Counted from the first letter of the stretch, positions 35,508 through 45,686 are shown. The stretch: DNA of 64,000 nucleotides from an uncultured Lachnospiraceae bacterium (GCA_910586615.1 CAJUJP010000004.1:1-64000); one strand, 5' to 3'. Notes: generated from the letters alone by a model not told the origin. Numbers and translations are program-made.

Positions 35508-38102
35508 ATGGATGATAATTTGAATCAATATGACGGCGGACAGGGCCGTGGCCCGGGCGGTCCCGGCGGACCGGGAAATGGCAGTAATAACGGCGGCTCC
35601 GGCGGACCGGGAAACGGCGGGAATGATCCCCGGAAGCAGAGCCTGATCATGCTTGTGGCTGCCGCGGTCATCACGCTGATCTGTATCAGTATGTTTATGA
35701 AGATGCTGACAGGTGCAAGCAATCAGGAAATCACATATAATTCCTTTGTGAAAATGGTTGAGGACGGAGAAGTGGAAAGTGTGACGGTGGAGTCGGATCG
35801 TATCATCATCTACCCGAAAGCACAGAAGCAGACTTCTCCTTTTATGTACGGTTACAGCCTGGGCAGTATGACATATTATACAGGCAGGATGGAAGATGAC
35901 AATACGCTGACACAGCGGCTGCTGGAACACAACATTGATGTGAACAAGCAGACCTCTGACAGTTCCAGTATTATTATGACGGTACTGCTGTACTATATTC
36001 TGCCCATCTTATTAATGTGGGGACTGCTGAGTCTGCTGTTTCGACGGATGGGCGGCAAAGGCGGGCCCATGGGCGTGGGCAAGAGTAATGCCAAGGCCTA
36101 TGTGCAGAAAGAAACGGGCATCACATTTCAGGATGTGGCAGGAGAGGATGAAGCGAAAGAGTCCCTGGTAGAAGTTGTGGACTTTCTGCATAATCCGGGG
36201 AAATATTCCAAGATCGGTGCCAGGCTGCCCAAGGGAGCGCTTCTGGTGGGACCTCCCGGTACAGGTAAGACACTGCTTGCCAAGGCAGTGGCAGGAGAGG
36301 CACATGTTCCTTTCTTTTCCCTGTCCGGTTCTGACTTTATAGAATTATATGTGGGTGTGGGCGCTTCCCGTGTACGGGACCTGTTTAAGGAAGCGGAGAA
36401 AAATGCACCTTGTATCGTATTTATTGATGAAATAGACGCCATCGGACGGAGCAGGGATACGAAGTACGGCGGCGGAAATGAGGAGCGTGAGCAGACGCTG
36501 AACCAGCTTTTGTCCGAGATGGACGGTTTTGACGGCAAGAAGGGTATTATCATCCTTGCGGCGACGAACAGACCGGAGATTCTGGATAAGGCATTGCTCC
36601 GTCCCGGTCGTTTTGACAGAAGAATCATTGTAGATAAACCCGATTTAAAAGGAAGAGTGGAGATCCTGAAGGTACATGCCAAAGATGTACGGATGGATGA
36701 AACGGTGGATCTGAACGAAATTGCGCTGGCGACTTCCGGCGCGGTGGGATCCGATCTCGCAAATATGATCAACGAGGCGGCAATCAATGCCGTTAAGACA
36801 GGCAGAGAGTATGTGAGCCAGAAGGATCTTTTTGACGCGGTAGAGCAGGTACTCGTAGGAAAAGAGAAGAAAGACCGGATCATGAGCAAGGAAGAACGCA
36901 AGATCGTTTCCTATCATGAAGTCGGCCATGCGCTGGTCAGCGCACTGCAGAAGAATTCCGAGCCGGTACAGAAGATCACCATCGTGCCCAGAACCATGGG
37001 TGCCCTGGGTTATGTCATGCATGTGCCTGAAGAAGAGAAGTATCTGGATACGGAAGCGGAACTGCGTGACAGGCTGGTAGGACTGCTTGGCGGCCGGGCG
37101 GCAGAGGAGATTGTGTTTGATACCGTCACGACAGGGGCGGCCAATGATATTGAACAGGCGACCAGCATAGCCCGCAATATGGTCACCCGCTTCGGTATGA
37201 GCAAGAAATTCGGATTGATGGGTCTTGCTACGGTGGAAAGTCAGTATCTGGACGGCCGGGCATCTCTGACCTGTTCCGAGATGACGGCGGCGGATATTGA
37301 TTCGGAGGTTATGAAGCTTCTGCGTGACAGCTATAAGCAGGCGAAGAAACTGCTCAAAGAGAACCGTGAGATCATGGATAAACTGGCGGCTCACCTGATC
37401 GAAAAAGAAACCATCACCGGTAAGGAATTCATGAAGATCTTCCGCAAGGAAAAAGGACTTCCGGAACCGGAGGAGAATACGGAAGAAGGCAAAAAAGACG
37501 AAACAAAGGCTGAAGAAGCGGGAACTTCCGCGGGAGCACAGCCTCAGCCTGCAGGCGGCCAGACAGTACCGCCGCAGGAACAAATGTATGGTCAGCCGTC
37601 ACAGTCTGCAGGCGGCCAGCAAGTGATGCCGCAGGAACAAATGTATGGTCAGCCGTCACAGTCTGCAGGCGGCCAGACAGTACAGCCGCAGGAGCAGATG
37701 TACGGTCAGCCGTCACAGTTTGCAGGCGGCCAGCCGGTACAGTCCCAGAACCAGATGTATGGCCAGCCCGGCCAGAATTCAGATAGTCAGCCGGTGCAAG
37801 GGTGGATGCAAGGCCAGCCGCAGAGCACAGGAAACTGGCCGGTACAGCCCCGGAATCAGATGCCGGAACAGTCACAGCCGTTGGGAACAGGACGGCCCGT
37901 GACACCACAGGAATCAGTACAGGGATACCAGCAGGTTCTGGAAAACGGACAGTCGATGCCGCCGCAGTCTGCAGCCGGGCAGCCGGAACAGCAGAACGGC
38001 CGGGAACAGCGCTGGATGCCGCCGACACAGCCGCAGCCGGAGAACCGGGGACGGTTTTCCCAGGCACCGGAACCACGCAGCGACAGAGATGGCCATAAAT
38101 AA
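35508..38102 (+). CDS. ftsH: ATP-dependent zinc metalloprotease FtsH with long Gln/Pro-rich tail
   Basis: An 864-residue membrane AAA+ protease; usual length is ~600-700. A Gly/Asn/Pro-rich cytoplasmic N-terminus (residues 1-45) precedes TM1 (~47-67), the extracytoplasmic FtsH_ext domain and TM2 (~155-177). The AAA+ core has Walker A GPPGTGKT, Walker B CIVFIDEIDAI and the SRH region RPGRFDRRI. The zinc site is HEVGH. From residue ~660 the sequence becomes a Gln/Pro/Gly-rich tail of ~200 residues that starts with four 19-residue repeats (QEQMYGQPSQSAGG core, 57-bp DNA units). It degrades unassembled membrane proteins; the tail's role is unknown. Confidence 0.96.
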   Translation: MDDNLNQYDGGQGRGPGGPGGPGNGSNNGGSGGPGNGGNDPRKQSLIMLVAAAVITLICISMFMKMLTGASNQEITYNSFVKMVEDGEVESVTVESDRIIIYPKAQKQTSPFMYGYSLGSMTYYTGRMEDDNTLTQRLLEHNIDVNKQTSDSSSIIMTVLLYYILPILLMWGLLSLLFRRMGGKGGPMGVGKSNAKAYVQKETGITFQDVAGEDEAKESLVEVVDFLHNPGKYSKIGARLPKGALLVGPPGTGKTLLAKAVAGEAHVPFFSLSGSDFIELYVGVGASRVRDLFKEAEKNAPCIVFIDEIDAIGRSRDTKYGGGNEEREQTLNQLLSEMDGFDGKKGIIILAATNRPEILDKALLRPGRFDRRIIVDKPDLKGRVEILKVHAKDVRMDETVDLNEIALATSGAVGSDLANMINEAAINAVKTGREYVSQKDLFDAVEQVLVGKEKKDRIMSKEERKIVSYHEVGHALVSALQKNSEPVQKITIVPRTMGALGYVMHVPEEEKYLDTEAELRDRLVGLLGGRAAEEIVFDTVTTGAANDIEQATSIARNMVTRFGMSKKFGLMGLATVESQYLDGRASLTCSEMTAADIDSEVMKLLRDSYKQAKKLLKENREIMDKLAAHLIEKETITGKEFMKIFRKEKGLPEPEENTEEGKKDETKAEEAGTSAGAQPQPAGGQTVPPQEQMYGQPSQSAGGQQVMPQEQMYGQPSQSAGGQTVQPQEQMYGQPSQFAGGQPVQSQNQMYGQPGQNSDSQPVQGWMQGQPQSTGNWPVQPRNQMPEQSQPLGTGRPVTPQESVQGYQQVLENGQSMPPQSAAGQPEQQNGREQRWMPPTQPQPENRGRFSQAPEPRSDRDGHK
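37551..37778 (+). repeat. four tandem 57-bp repeats inside ftsH
   Basis: Units begin at 37551, 37608, 37665 and 37722. The first three are nearly identical in DNA; the fourth is diverged. They encode the 19-residue units of the FtsH C-terminal tail and lie in frame, so copy-number changes would not disrupt the protein. Confidence 0.85.
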
Positions 38103-38116
38103 AAGAATGCTATGTT

Positions 38117-38160
38117 ACAGGGCAAAGTCAGCTTCGGCAATTGACTTTGCCCTGTTTATT
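38117..38160 (+). terminator. intrinsic terminator after ftsH
   Basis: A 14-bp perfect stem ACAGGGCAAAGTCA / TGACTTTGCCCTGT with an 11-base loop is followed by TTATT. Confidence 0.75.
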
Positions 38161-38235
38161 CTATTAATATAAAAAGAGTAAGCCGTTAAAGCGTAAATTG
38201 ATAAAACGGCTATAAAACATAAAAAGGAACAGGAT

Positions 38236-40113
38236 ATGTTTGATTTTGAAGAAGAATTAAAAAAACTCCCCAATTCGCCCGGCGTTTATCTTATGCACGA
38301 TGAGGCCGATACCATCATTTATGTAGGAAAAGCGGTGAACCTTCACAACCGCGTCCGCTCTTATTTCCGCAAGATCGTGGGAAGGGGACCGCAGATTGAT
38401 AAGATGGTTCAGCAGATCGCACGGTTTGAGTATATTGTGACAGATTCCGAACTGGAAGCGCTGGTGCTTGAGAATAATCTGATCAAAGAATACAGCCCGA
38501 AATACAATACCATGCTGAAGGATGACAAAACCTATCCTTATATCAAAGTGACCATGGGTGAAGAATACCCGCGGATTCTTTTTTCCAGAGAGATGAAAAA
38601 AGACCGTTCCAAATATTTCGGACCATATACCAGCGCGGCGGCGGTGAAGGATACCATTGACCTGATGAATAAACTCTATCAGCTAAAGACCTGTAACCGC
38701 AGACTTCCACGGGATATCGGGCTGGAACGCCCCTGTCTGAACTACCATATCAAACAGTGTACTGCACCCTGTCAGGGCTATATCAGTAAAGAGGAGTATC
38801 GGGAACGGGTGGAGCAGGCGCTGGATTTCCTGAACGGCAATTATAAGCCTATTTTAAAAAATCTGGAAGAAAAAATGACAAGTGCGTCGGAAAATCTTGA
38901 ATTTGAAGACGCCATACGATACAGAGATCTCTATAACAGTGTGAAAAGTGTTGCCCAAAAGCAGAAGATTACAGACAGTGACGGAGAGGACAAAGATATC
39001 CTGGCACTGGCAAAGGACGAGACCGACGCGGTGGTGCAGGTGTTTTTCGTGCGGGACGGCAAGCTGATCGGGCGGGAGCATTTTTATATGACCCATGTAC
39101 AGGGATATGACAGCGCCCAGATCCTGCTGGATTTTGTCAAACAGTTTTATGCAGGCACGCCCTATATTCCCCGTGAACTGATGCTGCAGGAGGAGATCGC
39201 GGACATTGAGATTCTGGAGAAATGGCTCAGCACCCGAAAGGGCGGCAGAGTCTATATCCGTGTGCCCAAAAAAGGTGCAAAGGAAAAGCTTGTGGAACTG
39301 GCGGCGCAGAATGCTCATCTCGTGCTCAGCCAGGATAAAGAACGGATCAAACGGGAAGAGGGAAGAACCATAGGTGCGGTAAAAGAGATTGCGGCGCTGC
39401 TTGATCTGGAACAGGTGAGCCGCATGGAAGCCTTCGATATTTCTAATATCAGCGGCTTTGCCAATGTAGGCTCCATGGTCGTTTTCGAGAAAGGGAAGGC
39501 GAAGCGCAGCGACTACCGGAAGTTCCGTATCCAGTCCGTGGCGGGGCCGGATGATTATGCATGTATGAAAGAAGTGCTTACCAGGCGGTTTGTGCACGGT
39601 ATGGAAGAGAAAGAAGAACTGAATCGGAGGGAAGTGGATCATGAATTCGGAAGCTTTACCAAATTTCCTGACCTGCTCCTGATGGACGGCGGCAGAGGAC
39701 AGGTCAACATTGCCTTGCAGGTGCTGGAAGAACTGCAACTGGACATTCCGGTCTGCGGTATGGTCAAGGACGATAATCACCGTACCAGAGGGCTGTACTA
39801 TCATAACGTGGAAATTCCTATTGACACGCACTCGGAAGGATTCAAACTGATCACGAGAATACAGGATGAGGCGCACCGATTTGCCATTGAGTATCATCGT
39901 TCTTTGCGCTCCAAGGCTCAGGTCAAATCAGTTCTGGATGAGATTCCGGGGGTAGGACCGGCCAGACGCAAGGCGCTGATGAGACATTTCGGATCCATTC
40001 ATGAAATTAAAGAAGCGTCAGTGGAACAGTTATGCGAGGTGCCGGAGATTCCGGAGCATATCGGAAAGCAGATTTTTGAGTTTTTCCGGAGGGAGGAGAA
40101 GGGGGAGCGATAA
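38236..40113 (+). CDS. uvrC: excinuclease ABC subunit C
   Basis: A 625-residue nucleotide excision repair nuclease. It has the GIY-YIG domain ([20 protein letters not shown], residues ~15-34), a Cys-containing region ([10 protein letters not shown]), a UVR motif ([13 protein letters not shown]), the RNase H-like 5' nuclease domain ([25 protein letters not shown]) and C-terminal helix-hairpin-helix repeats ([19 protein letters not shown]). It makes dual incisions around DNA lesions bound by UvrAB. The start follows AAAAAGGAACAGG. uvrA and uvrB are not in this window. Confidence 0.96.
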   Translation: MFDFEEELKKLPNSPGVYLMHDEADTIIYVGKAVNLHNRVRSYFRKIVGRGPQIDKMVQQIARFEYIVTDSELEALVLENNLIKEYSPKYNTMLKDDKTYPYIKVTMGEEYPRILFSREMKKDRSKYFGPYTSAAAVKDTIDLMNKLYQLKTCNRRLPRDIGLERPCLNYHIKQCTAPCQGYISKEEYRERVEQALDFLNGNYKPILKNLEEKMTSASENLEFEDAIRYRDLYNSVKSVAQKQKITDSDGEDKDILALAKDETDAVVQVFFVRDGKLIGREHFYMTHVQGYDSAQILLDFVKQFYAGTPYIPRELMLQEEIADIEILEKWLSTRKGGRVYIRVPKKGAKEKLVELAAQNAHLVLSQDKERIKREEGRTIGAVKEIAALLDLEQVSRMEAFDISNISGFANVGSMVVFEKGKAKRSDYRKFRIQSVAGPDDYACMKEVLTRRFVHGMEEKEELNRREVDHEFGSFTKFPDLLLMDGGRGQVNIALQVLEELQLDIPVCGMVKDDNHRTRGLYYHNVEIPIDTHSEGFKLITRIQDEAHRFAIEYHRSLRSKAQVKSVLDEIPGVGPARRKALMRHFGSIHEIKEASVEQLCEVPEIPEHIGKQIFEFFRREEKGER

Positions 40114-40172
40114 CATCGACCGGACAGATACGGGAAGACGAGTGCGGAAGCACTGCATAGAAGTCAATATTG

Positions 40173-40210
40173 AACCATCATGGCAGTTAATCTGGCATGG
40201 TGGTTTTTTT
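40173..40210 (+). terminator. intrinsic terminator after uvrC
   Basis: AACCATCATG pairs with CATGGTGGTT (one wobble) around a loop of about 13 bases and runs into T7. Confidence 0.65.
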
Positions 40211-40277
40211 CTGGCATAACTGTAAAATTCTTGTATTATTTCCGATTTTCAGATACTATGCTTTAATTCCACAAAAC

Positions 40278-40292
40278 GGAGAACGATTCTCC
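40278..40292 (+). promoter_or_regulatory. candidate operator palindrome upstream of the XRE gene
   Basis: A perfect inverted repeat GGAGAA CGA TTCTCC lies 15 bases upstream of a plausible -35 box. It is well placed for binding by the XRE regulator encoded downstream. The assignment is by position only. Confidence 0.45.
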
Positions 40293-40306
40293 ATAAATTC
40301 AAATGA

Positions 40307-40336
40307 TTACAGTGATTAAAAAGAGTATAGTATAAG
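40307..40336 (+). promoter_or_regulatory. probable promoter of the XRE/ABC operon
   Basis: TTACAG (40307-40312) and TATAAG (40331-40336) are separated by 18 bases. The ribosome binding site AGGGGG and the start codon lie about 60-70 bases downstream. Confidence 0.5.
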
Positions 40337-40405
40337 TGGCAGGAATCATACTGGTTAATGCAGAAAAAACTGGCGGATCAAATATGGAAGAGGGGGTATA
40401 TACAG

Positions 40406-41179
40406 ATGGATCAGATCAAGATCGGGGAATTTATTGCCCGAAAAAGAAAAGAGCAGGAACTGACACAGCTCCGGTTTGCGGAGCTGGTAGGTGTGTCCAA
40501 CAAGACCGTTTCCAAATGGGAGACGGGAATACGGCTGCCTGATGTGGCACTTTTGCAGACGGTCTGTGATATCCTGAAAATAACGATTAATGAATTGCTG
40601 GCAGGTGAGGAAATTTCAGAAAGCGAGTTTATCAGGAAGACGGAGGATAATGTAATTGGTCTGGTGCAGGAACTGGACGAGATAAAGCAGACAAAAATAA
40701 GCAGAAGCATGGGCGTGCTTTGCAGTGTGCTGGTGGTGGCCGGCGGCATGTTGTTAACGATGGCACATATCGCGGGTAGAATTAATATGCGGCTCTTTTT
40801 TCATCTTCCTACTATTTTTTATATGACAGCAATTTTCTTTTTGATTATGGGCGTTACGGGAGCATTCACCAGATACATAGCCGGATATGGATGCTGGTTG
40901 AAGATAAGAAAATACAGCGCGGGCGAGATGGACAAAATCATCTGTACGGTAGAATATGCGAAAAAACTGATTGTCCTGATCGCGCTTTTTGTTTCGCTGG
41001 TCAATGGTGTAAGGATTCTCAGCGATCCTAAACAGATCTGGCAGTCCGGTCCTTTTATGGCGGGTGTTATTCTTTCGTTTTTCTATATGATCATTATGGA
41101 GGTCATTCATGATCAGATTCTGTATCAATGTAAAATGGCCATGCTGGAAAACGGGAACAGGGAAGGGGGAATAGGATGA
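40406..41179 (+). CDS. membrane-anchored XRE family regulator
   Basis: A 257-residue protein with a Cro/CI-type helix-turn-helix (IGEFIARKRKEQELTQLRFA...VSNKTVSKWETG, residues ~5-40) followed by four predicted helices between residues ~95 and 245. HTH proteins with a membrane domain often sit with ABC transporters in Firmicutes, as here. ATG 40406 starts MDQIKIGEFIARKR and is preferred to the upstream ATG 40358, which has no site. Its TGA overlaps the ATG of the next permease gene, so they are coupled. Confidence 0.88.
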   Translation: MDQIKIGEFIARKRKEQELTQLRFAELVGVSNKTVSKWETGIRLPDVALLQTVCDILKITINELLAGEEISESEFIRKTEDNVIGLVQELDEIKQTKISRSMGVLCSVLVVAGGMLLTMAHIAGRINMRLFFHLPTIFYMTAIFFLIMGVTGAFTRYIAGYGCWLKIRKYSAGEMDKIICTVEYAKKLIVLIALFVSLVNGVRILSDPKQIWQSGPFMAGVILSFFYMIIMEVIHDQILYQCKMAMLENGNREGGIG

Positions 41180-43671
41180 CAGGCGTATTAACAAAGATTC
41201 CCGTCAGAAAGGCTCTTCGGGAAAAGGGTAAAAGCATCTGCGTTATAGCCGCAGTCTTTTTTACGACTGTTCTATTTGTTACAGTCTTTGCCACGCTGCT
41301 CTTCGTGTTTGATGCCGCGGAAGAAATGCTGCGGGCATCTTCGCCCATGCTGGCAGACGCCTCCTTTGTTGTGACGCAGGAGGAATATGAAAGGATCAAA
41401 GTCAGCAGGCGAGTGAAGGATGCGGGTCTGGGCATCCGGCTGGCGGAAACCATGGAGCCTTCGGGTGCAGGCGGCATTCAGTTGTTCTGTTTCGAGGACA
41501 GGATGGCACAATGGATGCGGTATAATCCTGTAAAGGGGCGTATGCCTCAAAGCGCTCATGAGATCGTGGTATCGGATCAGTACCTGAGAGACCGCGGGCT
41601 TGTGTCAGAGGCAGACTGGCCGCATGAAACGGCATCAGAGGCAGGTTGCAGGATTGAAATGACCTATTACATTGAGGAAAAAGAATACTCAGACTTTTTT
41701 ACGGTTGTTGGTGTATATGAGAGAGCGGCACAGCCTCTGCATGTGGTGCTGACATCAGATGATTTTCGGGAAGAGGTGTTTGAGGACTTAAGACAGCGTG
41801 GCATTGATCCGAAGAATGCAACTTATCAAATTGCGGGGGTCATGTTTTCTTCCCATGGTAATGTGAGGCGTCTGGCGTCTATGCTGGCAGAGGAAGAAGG
41901 GCTTGACATGCAGGATGGAACATTTTTTCTGAATGAAGTTTCCCCGTTTGACGGCATGAGTGCAGGCACCTGGGCGGCAATTTTCGGGATACTGTTTTTT
42001 ATTATGATGATGGGGTATCTTTTCATTTCTAATATTTTTCAAATATCCCTTTCGAGGGATGCGAGGTTTTACGGCAGGCTTTCCACCAACGGAATAACCG
42101 GAAAAGAGATCGAGGGGCTGATTCGTCGGCAAAACAACCTTCTTTTTCTGCTGGCCGCTTTTCCGGCGCTGCCTGTGGCATATGCTTTTTGCAGGACGGC
42201 GCTGCCGGGCATTTTAAATGCAGGGACATCTCTGCAGATTCAGAGAAAAGGAAACGGCTGGATTTTTGTTTTATCCCTTACTTTTTCCTATGCGACGGTC
42301 AAACTCAGTGAGCGGAAGCCGATGAAGCTTGCCGGGAAAGCGTCCCCCATAGAGTTGAAGAGATATACGGGAAAAATCAGGCCGGTAAAAGCGGCGGATG
42401 AAAAGGACTGCCTGAGAAAGCTTGCGGTGCGCTGTTTTGCGAACAGTAAGGCGAAAGTATTAAAGGTGTGGGTGTCCATTGCACTGAGTATTCTTCTGGC
42501 CGGCATATTTTATACCATGGCGGCAGGATTTGACGTGGAGGAGTATGTAAAAGGGGATATAGACGCGGATTATATTTTTGCCAGGAAACCTGTTTTTACA
42601 AGTCCGGGCCTGAATCCGATTACATATGAACGGACTATGGAAGAAGACATTGCGGTATACAAAGAGTTTCCCGGAGTCAAAGCACATGGCGGCGGCTCCA
42701 CGTCATGGATCTGCCTTGAGCCTTCGGAGGAGGTGTGGGAGCATTTTGTCAACATTGCCGGGGAGAATGCTTATGACACGCCGGGCAAAATGTGGACAGA
42801 TGTATATGGTCTGGATGATATGCTGCTGCAAAAACTAAAACCCATAAGGGGAGAAATCAACCTGGAGCTGTTACATTCAGGAAAATATGTGCTGCTGAAT
42901 CCGATCCTGAGCGATGGGAATACAGAAAATGCAGCCTGCTATGAGCCCGGAGATCAGGTGACAATTTCCTTTCGGAGTGGAGAAGAGGGAATTTACAAGG
43001 TTATGGCAGTAGTGGAAGGACTGCCTTATTCCCTGAGTCTGCCGGGGCAGAACTATGCAGGAAGCCTGTATCTGCCCATGAAAGAATGGCGGGAAAAGGA
43101 AAAGCGCGAGGGTTATTATCTGTATGCTTTTGATGTGGAGGAAGGTTTTCATGAAATGTGGGATGAGGCTTTGGAGAATCGTCCGGCAGGAGAGGGTGGT
43201 TCCGGGGGCGGTCATCTTGCCTTCCGGTCAGCCAAAACGGCAGCCAGAGATGCGGAAGAGTACATAGGCGGTTTGAAGCTGGCCGGATTTGTTTTAAGCA
43301 TGATCCTGCTGTCTATGGGTATTTTGAATTTTATCAATTGTACGGCGGCAGGTATTTACAGCAGGAGCAGAGAATTTGCGATTTTGCAGAGTATGGGAAC
43401 AAAGGAGTCAGAGATCAGAAAGATGCTTGCGAAAGAAGGAATGCTGTATATGGCCGGGGGATTTGTGTCGGGTATCCTGCTGGCAGTTCCCGGAGTCTGG
43501 TTTCTGATCGAAAATCTGTTGAGGCAGCCTTATATAAAATATGAGATTTATCCGGGCATTTATCTGGTATTTGCAATGGTGGGATGTGCCGCGGCAGTTC
43601 TGGTCCCCTGGACAGCTTATGGTTTGATGGACCGGAAGGAGAATTTCCTGGACAGGATACGGGGATGTTGA
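41176..43671 (+). CDS. FtsX-type ABC transporter permease
   Basis: An 831-residue permease with a helix near residues 15-40, an extracytoplasmic domain, a three-helix FtsX cluster around 265-380 (NIFQISLSRDARFYGRLSTN), and a second extracytoplasmic domain. The second FtsX cluster starts near 690 and includes SREFAILQSMGTKESEIRKM. It belongs to the MacB/BceB-like permeases that export or sense envelope-active compounds. The start overlaps the XRE stop (ATGA). The ATPase follows. Confidence 0.88.
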   Translation: MTGVLTKIPVRKALREKGKSICVIAAVFFTTVLFVTVFATLLFVFDAAEEMLRASSPMLADASFVVTQEEYERIKVSRRVKDAGLGIRLAETMEPSGAGGIQLFCFEDRMAQWMRYNPVKGRMPQSAHEIVVSDQYLRDRGLVSEADWPHETASEAGCRIEMTYYIEEKEYSDFFTVVGVYERAAQPLHVVLTSDDFREEVFEDLRQRGIDPKNATYQIAGVMFSSHGNVRRLASMLAEEEGLDMQDGTFFLNEVSPFDGMSAGTWAAIFGILFFIMMMGYLFISNIFQISLSRDARFYGRLSTNGITGKEIEGLIRRQNNLLFLLAAFPALPVAYAFCRTALPGILNAGTSLQIQRKGNGWIFVLSLTFSYATVKLSERKPMKLAGKASPIELKRYTGKIRPVKAADEKDCLRKLAVRCFANSKAKVLKVWVSIALSILLAGIFYTMAAGFDVEEYVKGDIDADYIFARKPVFTSPGLNPITYERTMEEDIAVYKEFPGVKAHGGGSTSWICLEPSEEVWEHFVNIAGENAYDTPGKMWTDVYGLDDMLLQKLKPIRGEINLELLHSGKYVLLNPILSDGNTENAACYEPGDQVTISFRSGEEGIYKVMAVVEGLPYSLSLPGQNYAGSLYLPMKEWREKEKREGYYLYAFDVEEGFHEMWDEALENRPAGEGGSGGGHLAFRSAKTAARDAEEYIGGLKLAGFVLSMILLSMGILNFINCTAAGIYSRSREFAILQSMGTKESEIRKMLAKEGMLYMAGGFVSGILLAVPGVWFLIENLLRQPYIKYEIYPGIYLVFAMVGCAAAVLVPWTAYGLMDRKENFLDRIRGC

Positions 43672-43722
43672 GGGACAGGAATTTTGTGTGGCAGCATTAA
43701 TATGGAAAGGGGAAAATGGAGG

Positions 43723-44397
43723 GTGAAAAGGGAAACTGTGGTCGAAGTAACAGATGTAAGTAAAATATATGAAAACCGATGGGGCAGCATCCGGGTACTT
43801 AACCGGGTGAACATCAGCTTGAAAAAAGGGGAATTCGTGGGGATCGTGGGGGATTCGGGCAGTGGTAAGACAACGCTCCTTAACCTGATCGGCGGCATGG
43901 ATTATGTAAGCGAAGGAACCATCACTGTTGCCGGGGAAGTGATATCGGATTTTGATGAGCGGCAGAGAACTTTATACCGGCGCAGGCGGGTGGGATTTAT
44001 TTTTCAGGATTATAATCTGATTGATGAACTGACTGTCTATGAGAACATCATTCTGCCTTTTCAGCTAAAGGGAAAAGAAATTGACGGGAAACGCATTGAC
44101 AGCTTTTTGGAGATGTTAAAGCTCAGCGAAAAGAAAAACGTGTTCCCCGCACAGTTGTCCGGCGGAGAGCAGCAGAGAACGGCTGTTCTCAGATCTCTTC
44201 TGAGCGGTCCGGACATCATTCTGGCAGACGAACCTACCGGAAATCTGGACAGTAAGAATACGCAGGCTGTGGTAAACCTGCTGCGGCTTTTTTCGGAAAA
44301 AATGGATAAGACCATCATTTTTGTTACTCATAATATGGAGCTCACCAGAAACTGTGACCGTATCATTACGGTAAAAGATGGAAAGTGTATTAATTAA
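43723..44397 (+). CDS. ABC transporter ATP-binding protein
   Basis: A 224-residue ATPase with Walker A GDSGSGKTT, Q-loop FIFQDYNLIDELTV, signature LSGGEQQRTAVLRSLL, Walker B IILADEPTGNLD and switch His in VTHN, of the MacB/LolD type. The reading frame stays open back to 43684; I prefer GTG 43723, which has GGAAAGGGG at a suitable distance, over ATG 43702, which lacks a site. It follows the FtsX permease by about 50 bases and completes the transporter with it. Confidence 0.88.
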   Translation: MKRETVVEVTDVSKIYENRWGSIRVLNRVNISLKKGEFVGIVGDSGSGKTTLLNLIGGMDYVSEGTITVAGEVISDFDERQRTLYRRRRVGFIFQDYNLIDELTVYENIILPFQLKGKEIDGKRIDSFLEMLKLSEKKNVFPAQLSGGEQQRTAVLRSLLSGPDIILADEPTGNLDSKNTQAVVNLLRLFSEKMDKTIIFVTHNMELTRNCDRIITVKDGKCIN

Positions 44398-44497
44398 GGT
44401 ATTCTGATCTGGATAACCGTAAATTAATGCGAAATCTGGCATAGGTGTGAATTGTAACCAGTACCCGTCCAGCCGTGCCGCAATAAGGCACAAACAA

Positions 44498-44526
44498 TTG
44501 CTAACATCTCTCATATATGCTACAAT
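44498..44526 (+). promoter_or_regulatory. sigma-A promoter of hprK
   Basis: TTGCTA (44498-44503) and TACAAT (44521-44526) with a 17-base spacer. Transcription would start near 44533, about 100 bases before the hprK start. Confidence 0.65.
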
Positions 44527-44630
44527 ATACAAAGATTCCGCGGCCCCATGGGACACGGAGTATCTTGTAATGCATTCACATTTCCAAACAAGCCGTGGTC
44601 AGCGGCACTAACAATCATAAGGAGAAGGAT

Positions 44631-45569
44631 ATGGCAAGCATCAGTTTAACCAAAGTCATCGACAAATTCAAGTTGGAAAATCTCACACCGGAGATTGATA
44701 TCTCCAAAATCAATGTTACACAACCGGATATCAACAGACCTGCATTGCAGATCGCAGGTTATTTCGAGCATTTTGAGACCACCCGGCTGCAGGTGGTGGG
44801 ATTTGTGGAATACTCTTATATGAACGGTCTTGATGAAGCGAGACAGATCGAGATATACGAAAAGCTTCTCAACAACCCGATTCCCGGCATCATTTTCTGC
44901 AGAGAACTGCATCCTAATGATCTTTTCCGGGCTACGGCAGTGAAGTACGGGGTTCCGCTTTTGATGACGAAGAAGGCAACTTCTGCCTGCATGGCGGAAG
45001 TTATCAGATGGTTGAATGTGAAGCTTGCTCCGTGTATTTCTGTGCATGGCGTTCTGGTGGACGTTTACGGTGAAGGCGTACTGATCACGGGCGAGAGCGG
45101 CATCGGTAAGTCGGAGGCGGCTTTGGAGCTGATCAAGAGAGGACACCGTCTTGTCACGGATGACGTGGTGGAACTGCGGAGAGTCAGCGAGGACACACTG
45201 GTCGGTTCCGCGCCGGATATCACCAAGCATTTTATTGAGCTGAGAGGTATCGGTATCGTGGACGTGAAAGCGTTGTTCGGTGCTTCCAGCGTCAGGGATA
45301 CGCAGAACATAGATTTGGTCATCCGGCTGGAAGACTGGGACAAGGAGAAGGAATATGACCGTCTGGGTCTGGAAGAGGAGTATACGGAATATCTGGGCAA
45401 TAAGGTAGTCTGCCACAGCATACCGATCAGGCCGGGACGTAATCTGGCGATCATCTGTGAGTCGGCGGCAGTCAACCACCGTCAGAAGAAGATGGGATAC
45501 AATGCTGCACAGGAGTTGTATAAGCGTGTGCAGAACTCTCTGGCAGGCAAGCGCGACGGAGAGGATTAA
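44631..45569 (+). CDS. hprK: HPr kinase/phosphorylase
   Basis: A 312-residue bifunctional enzyme that phosphorylates or dephosphorylates Ser46 of HPr (and Crh). The N-terminal domain is followed by the kinase domain with Walker A ITGESGIGKSEAALELIKRG (P-loop from residue ~154) and the HprK signature LRGIGIVDVKALFG. ATG 44631 follows AAGGAGAAGG; an upstream in-frame start at 44595 is unlikely. It heads a set of glucokinase, murB, rapZ, whiA and a Crh-like protein, an order typical for Clostridia. Confidence 0.97.
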   Translation: MASISLTKVIDKFKLENLTPEIDISKINVTQPDINRPALQIAGYFEHFETTRLQVVGFVEYSYMNGLDEARQIEIYEKLLNNPIPGIIFCRELHPNDLFRATAVKYGVPLLMTKKATSACMAEVIRWLNVKLAPCISVHGVLVDVYGEGVLITGESGIGKSEAALELIKRGHRLVTDDVVELRRVSEDTLVGSAPDITKHFIELRGIGIVDVKALFGASSVRDTQNIDLVIRLEDWDKEKEYDRLGLEEEYTEYLGNKVVCHSIPIRPGRNLAIICESAAVNHRQKKMGYNAAQELYKRVQNSLAGKRDGED

Positions 45570-45686
45570 GGAAGATTTTTGTGGAACGGAATCCTGACGG
45601 CGGGCATGAAGACCGGAAGCAGGAAGCGCATAGAACCGCGGGGATAATGAGGAATACGCATATAGCGGGAAGAGAGGATGGGTATT

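Noticed and set aside
37429..38076. A 215-codon minus-strand ORF in the ftsH tail, and the 57-bp repeats as a CRISPR-like array
   Set aside because: The ORF is antisense to the repetitive tail. The repeats are tandem, coding and without unique spacers, so they are not CRISPR.
40001..40219. A 72-codon ORF overlapping the uvrC end
   Set aside because: It overlaps the UvrC helix-hairpin-helix region in another frame and the terminator, with no ribosome binding site.
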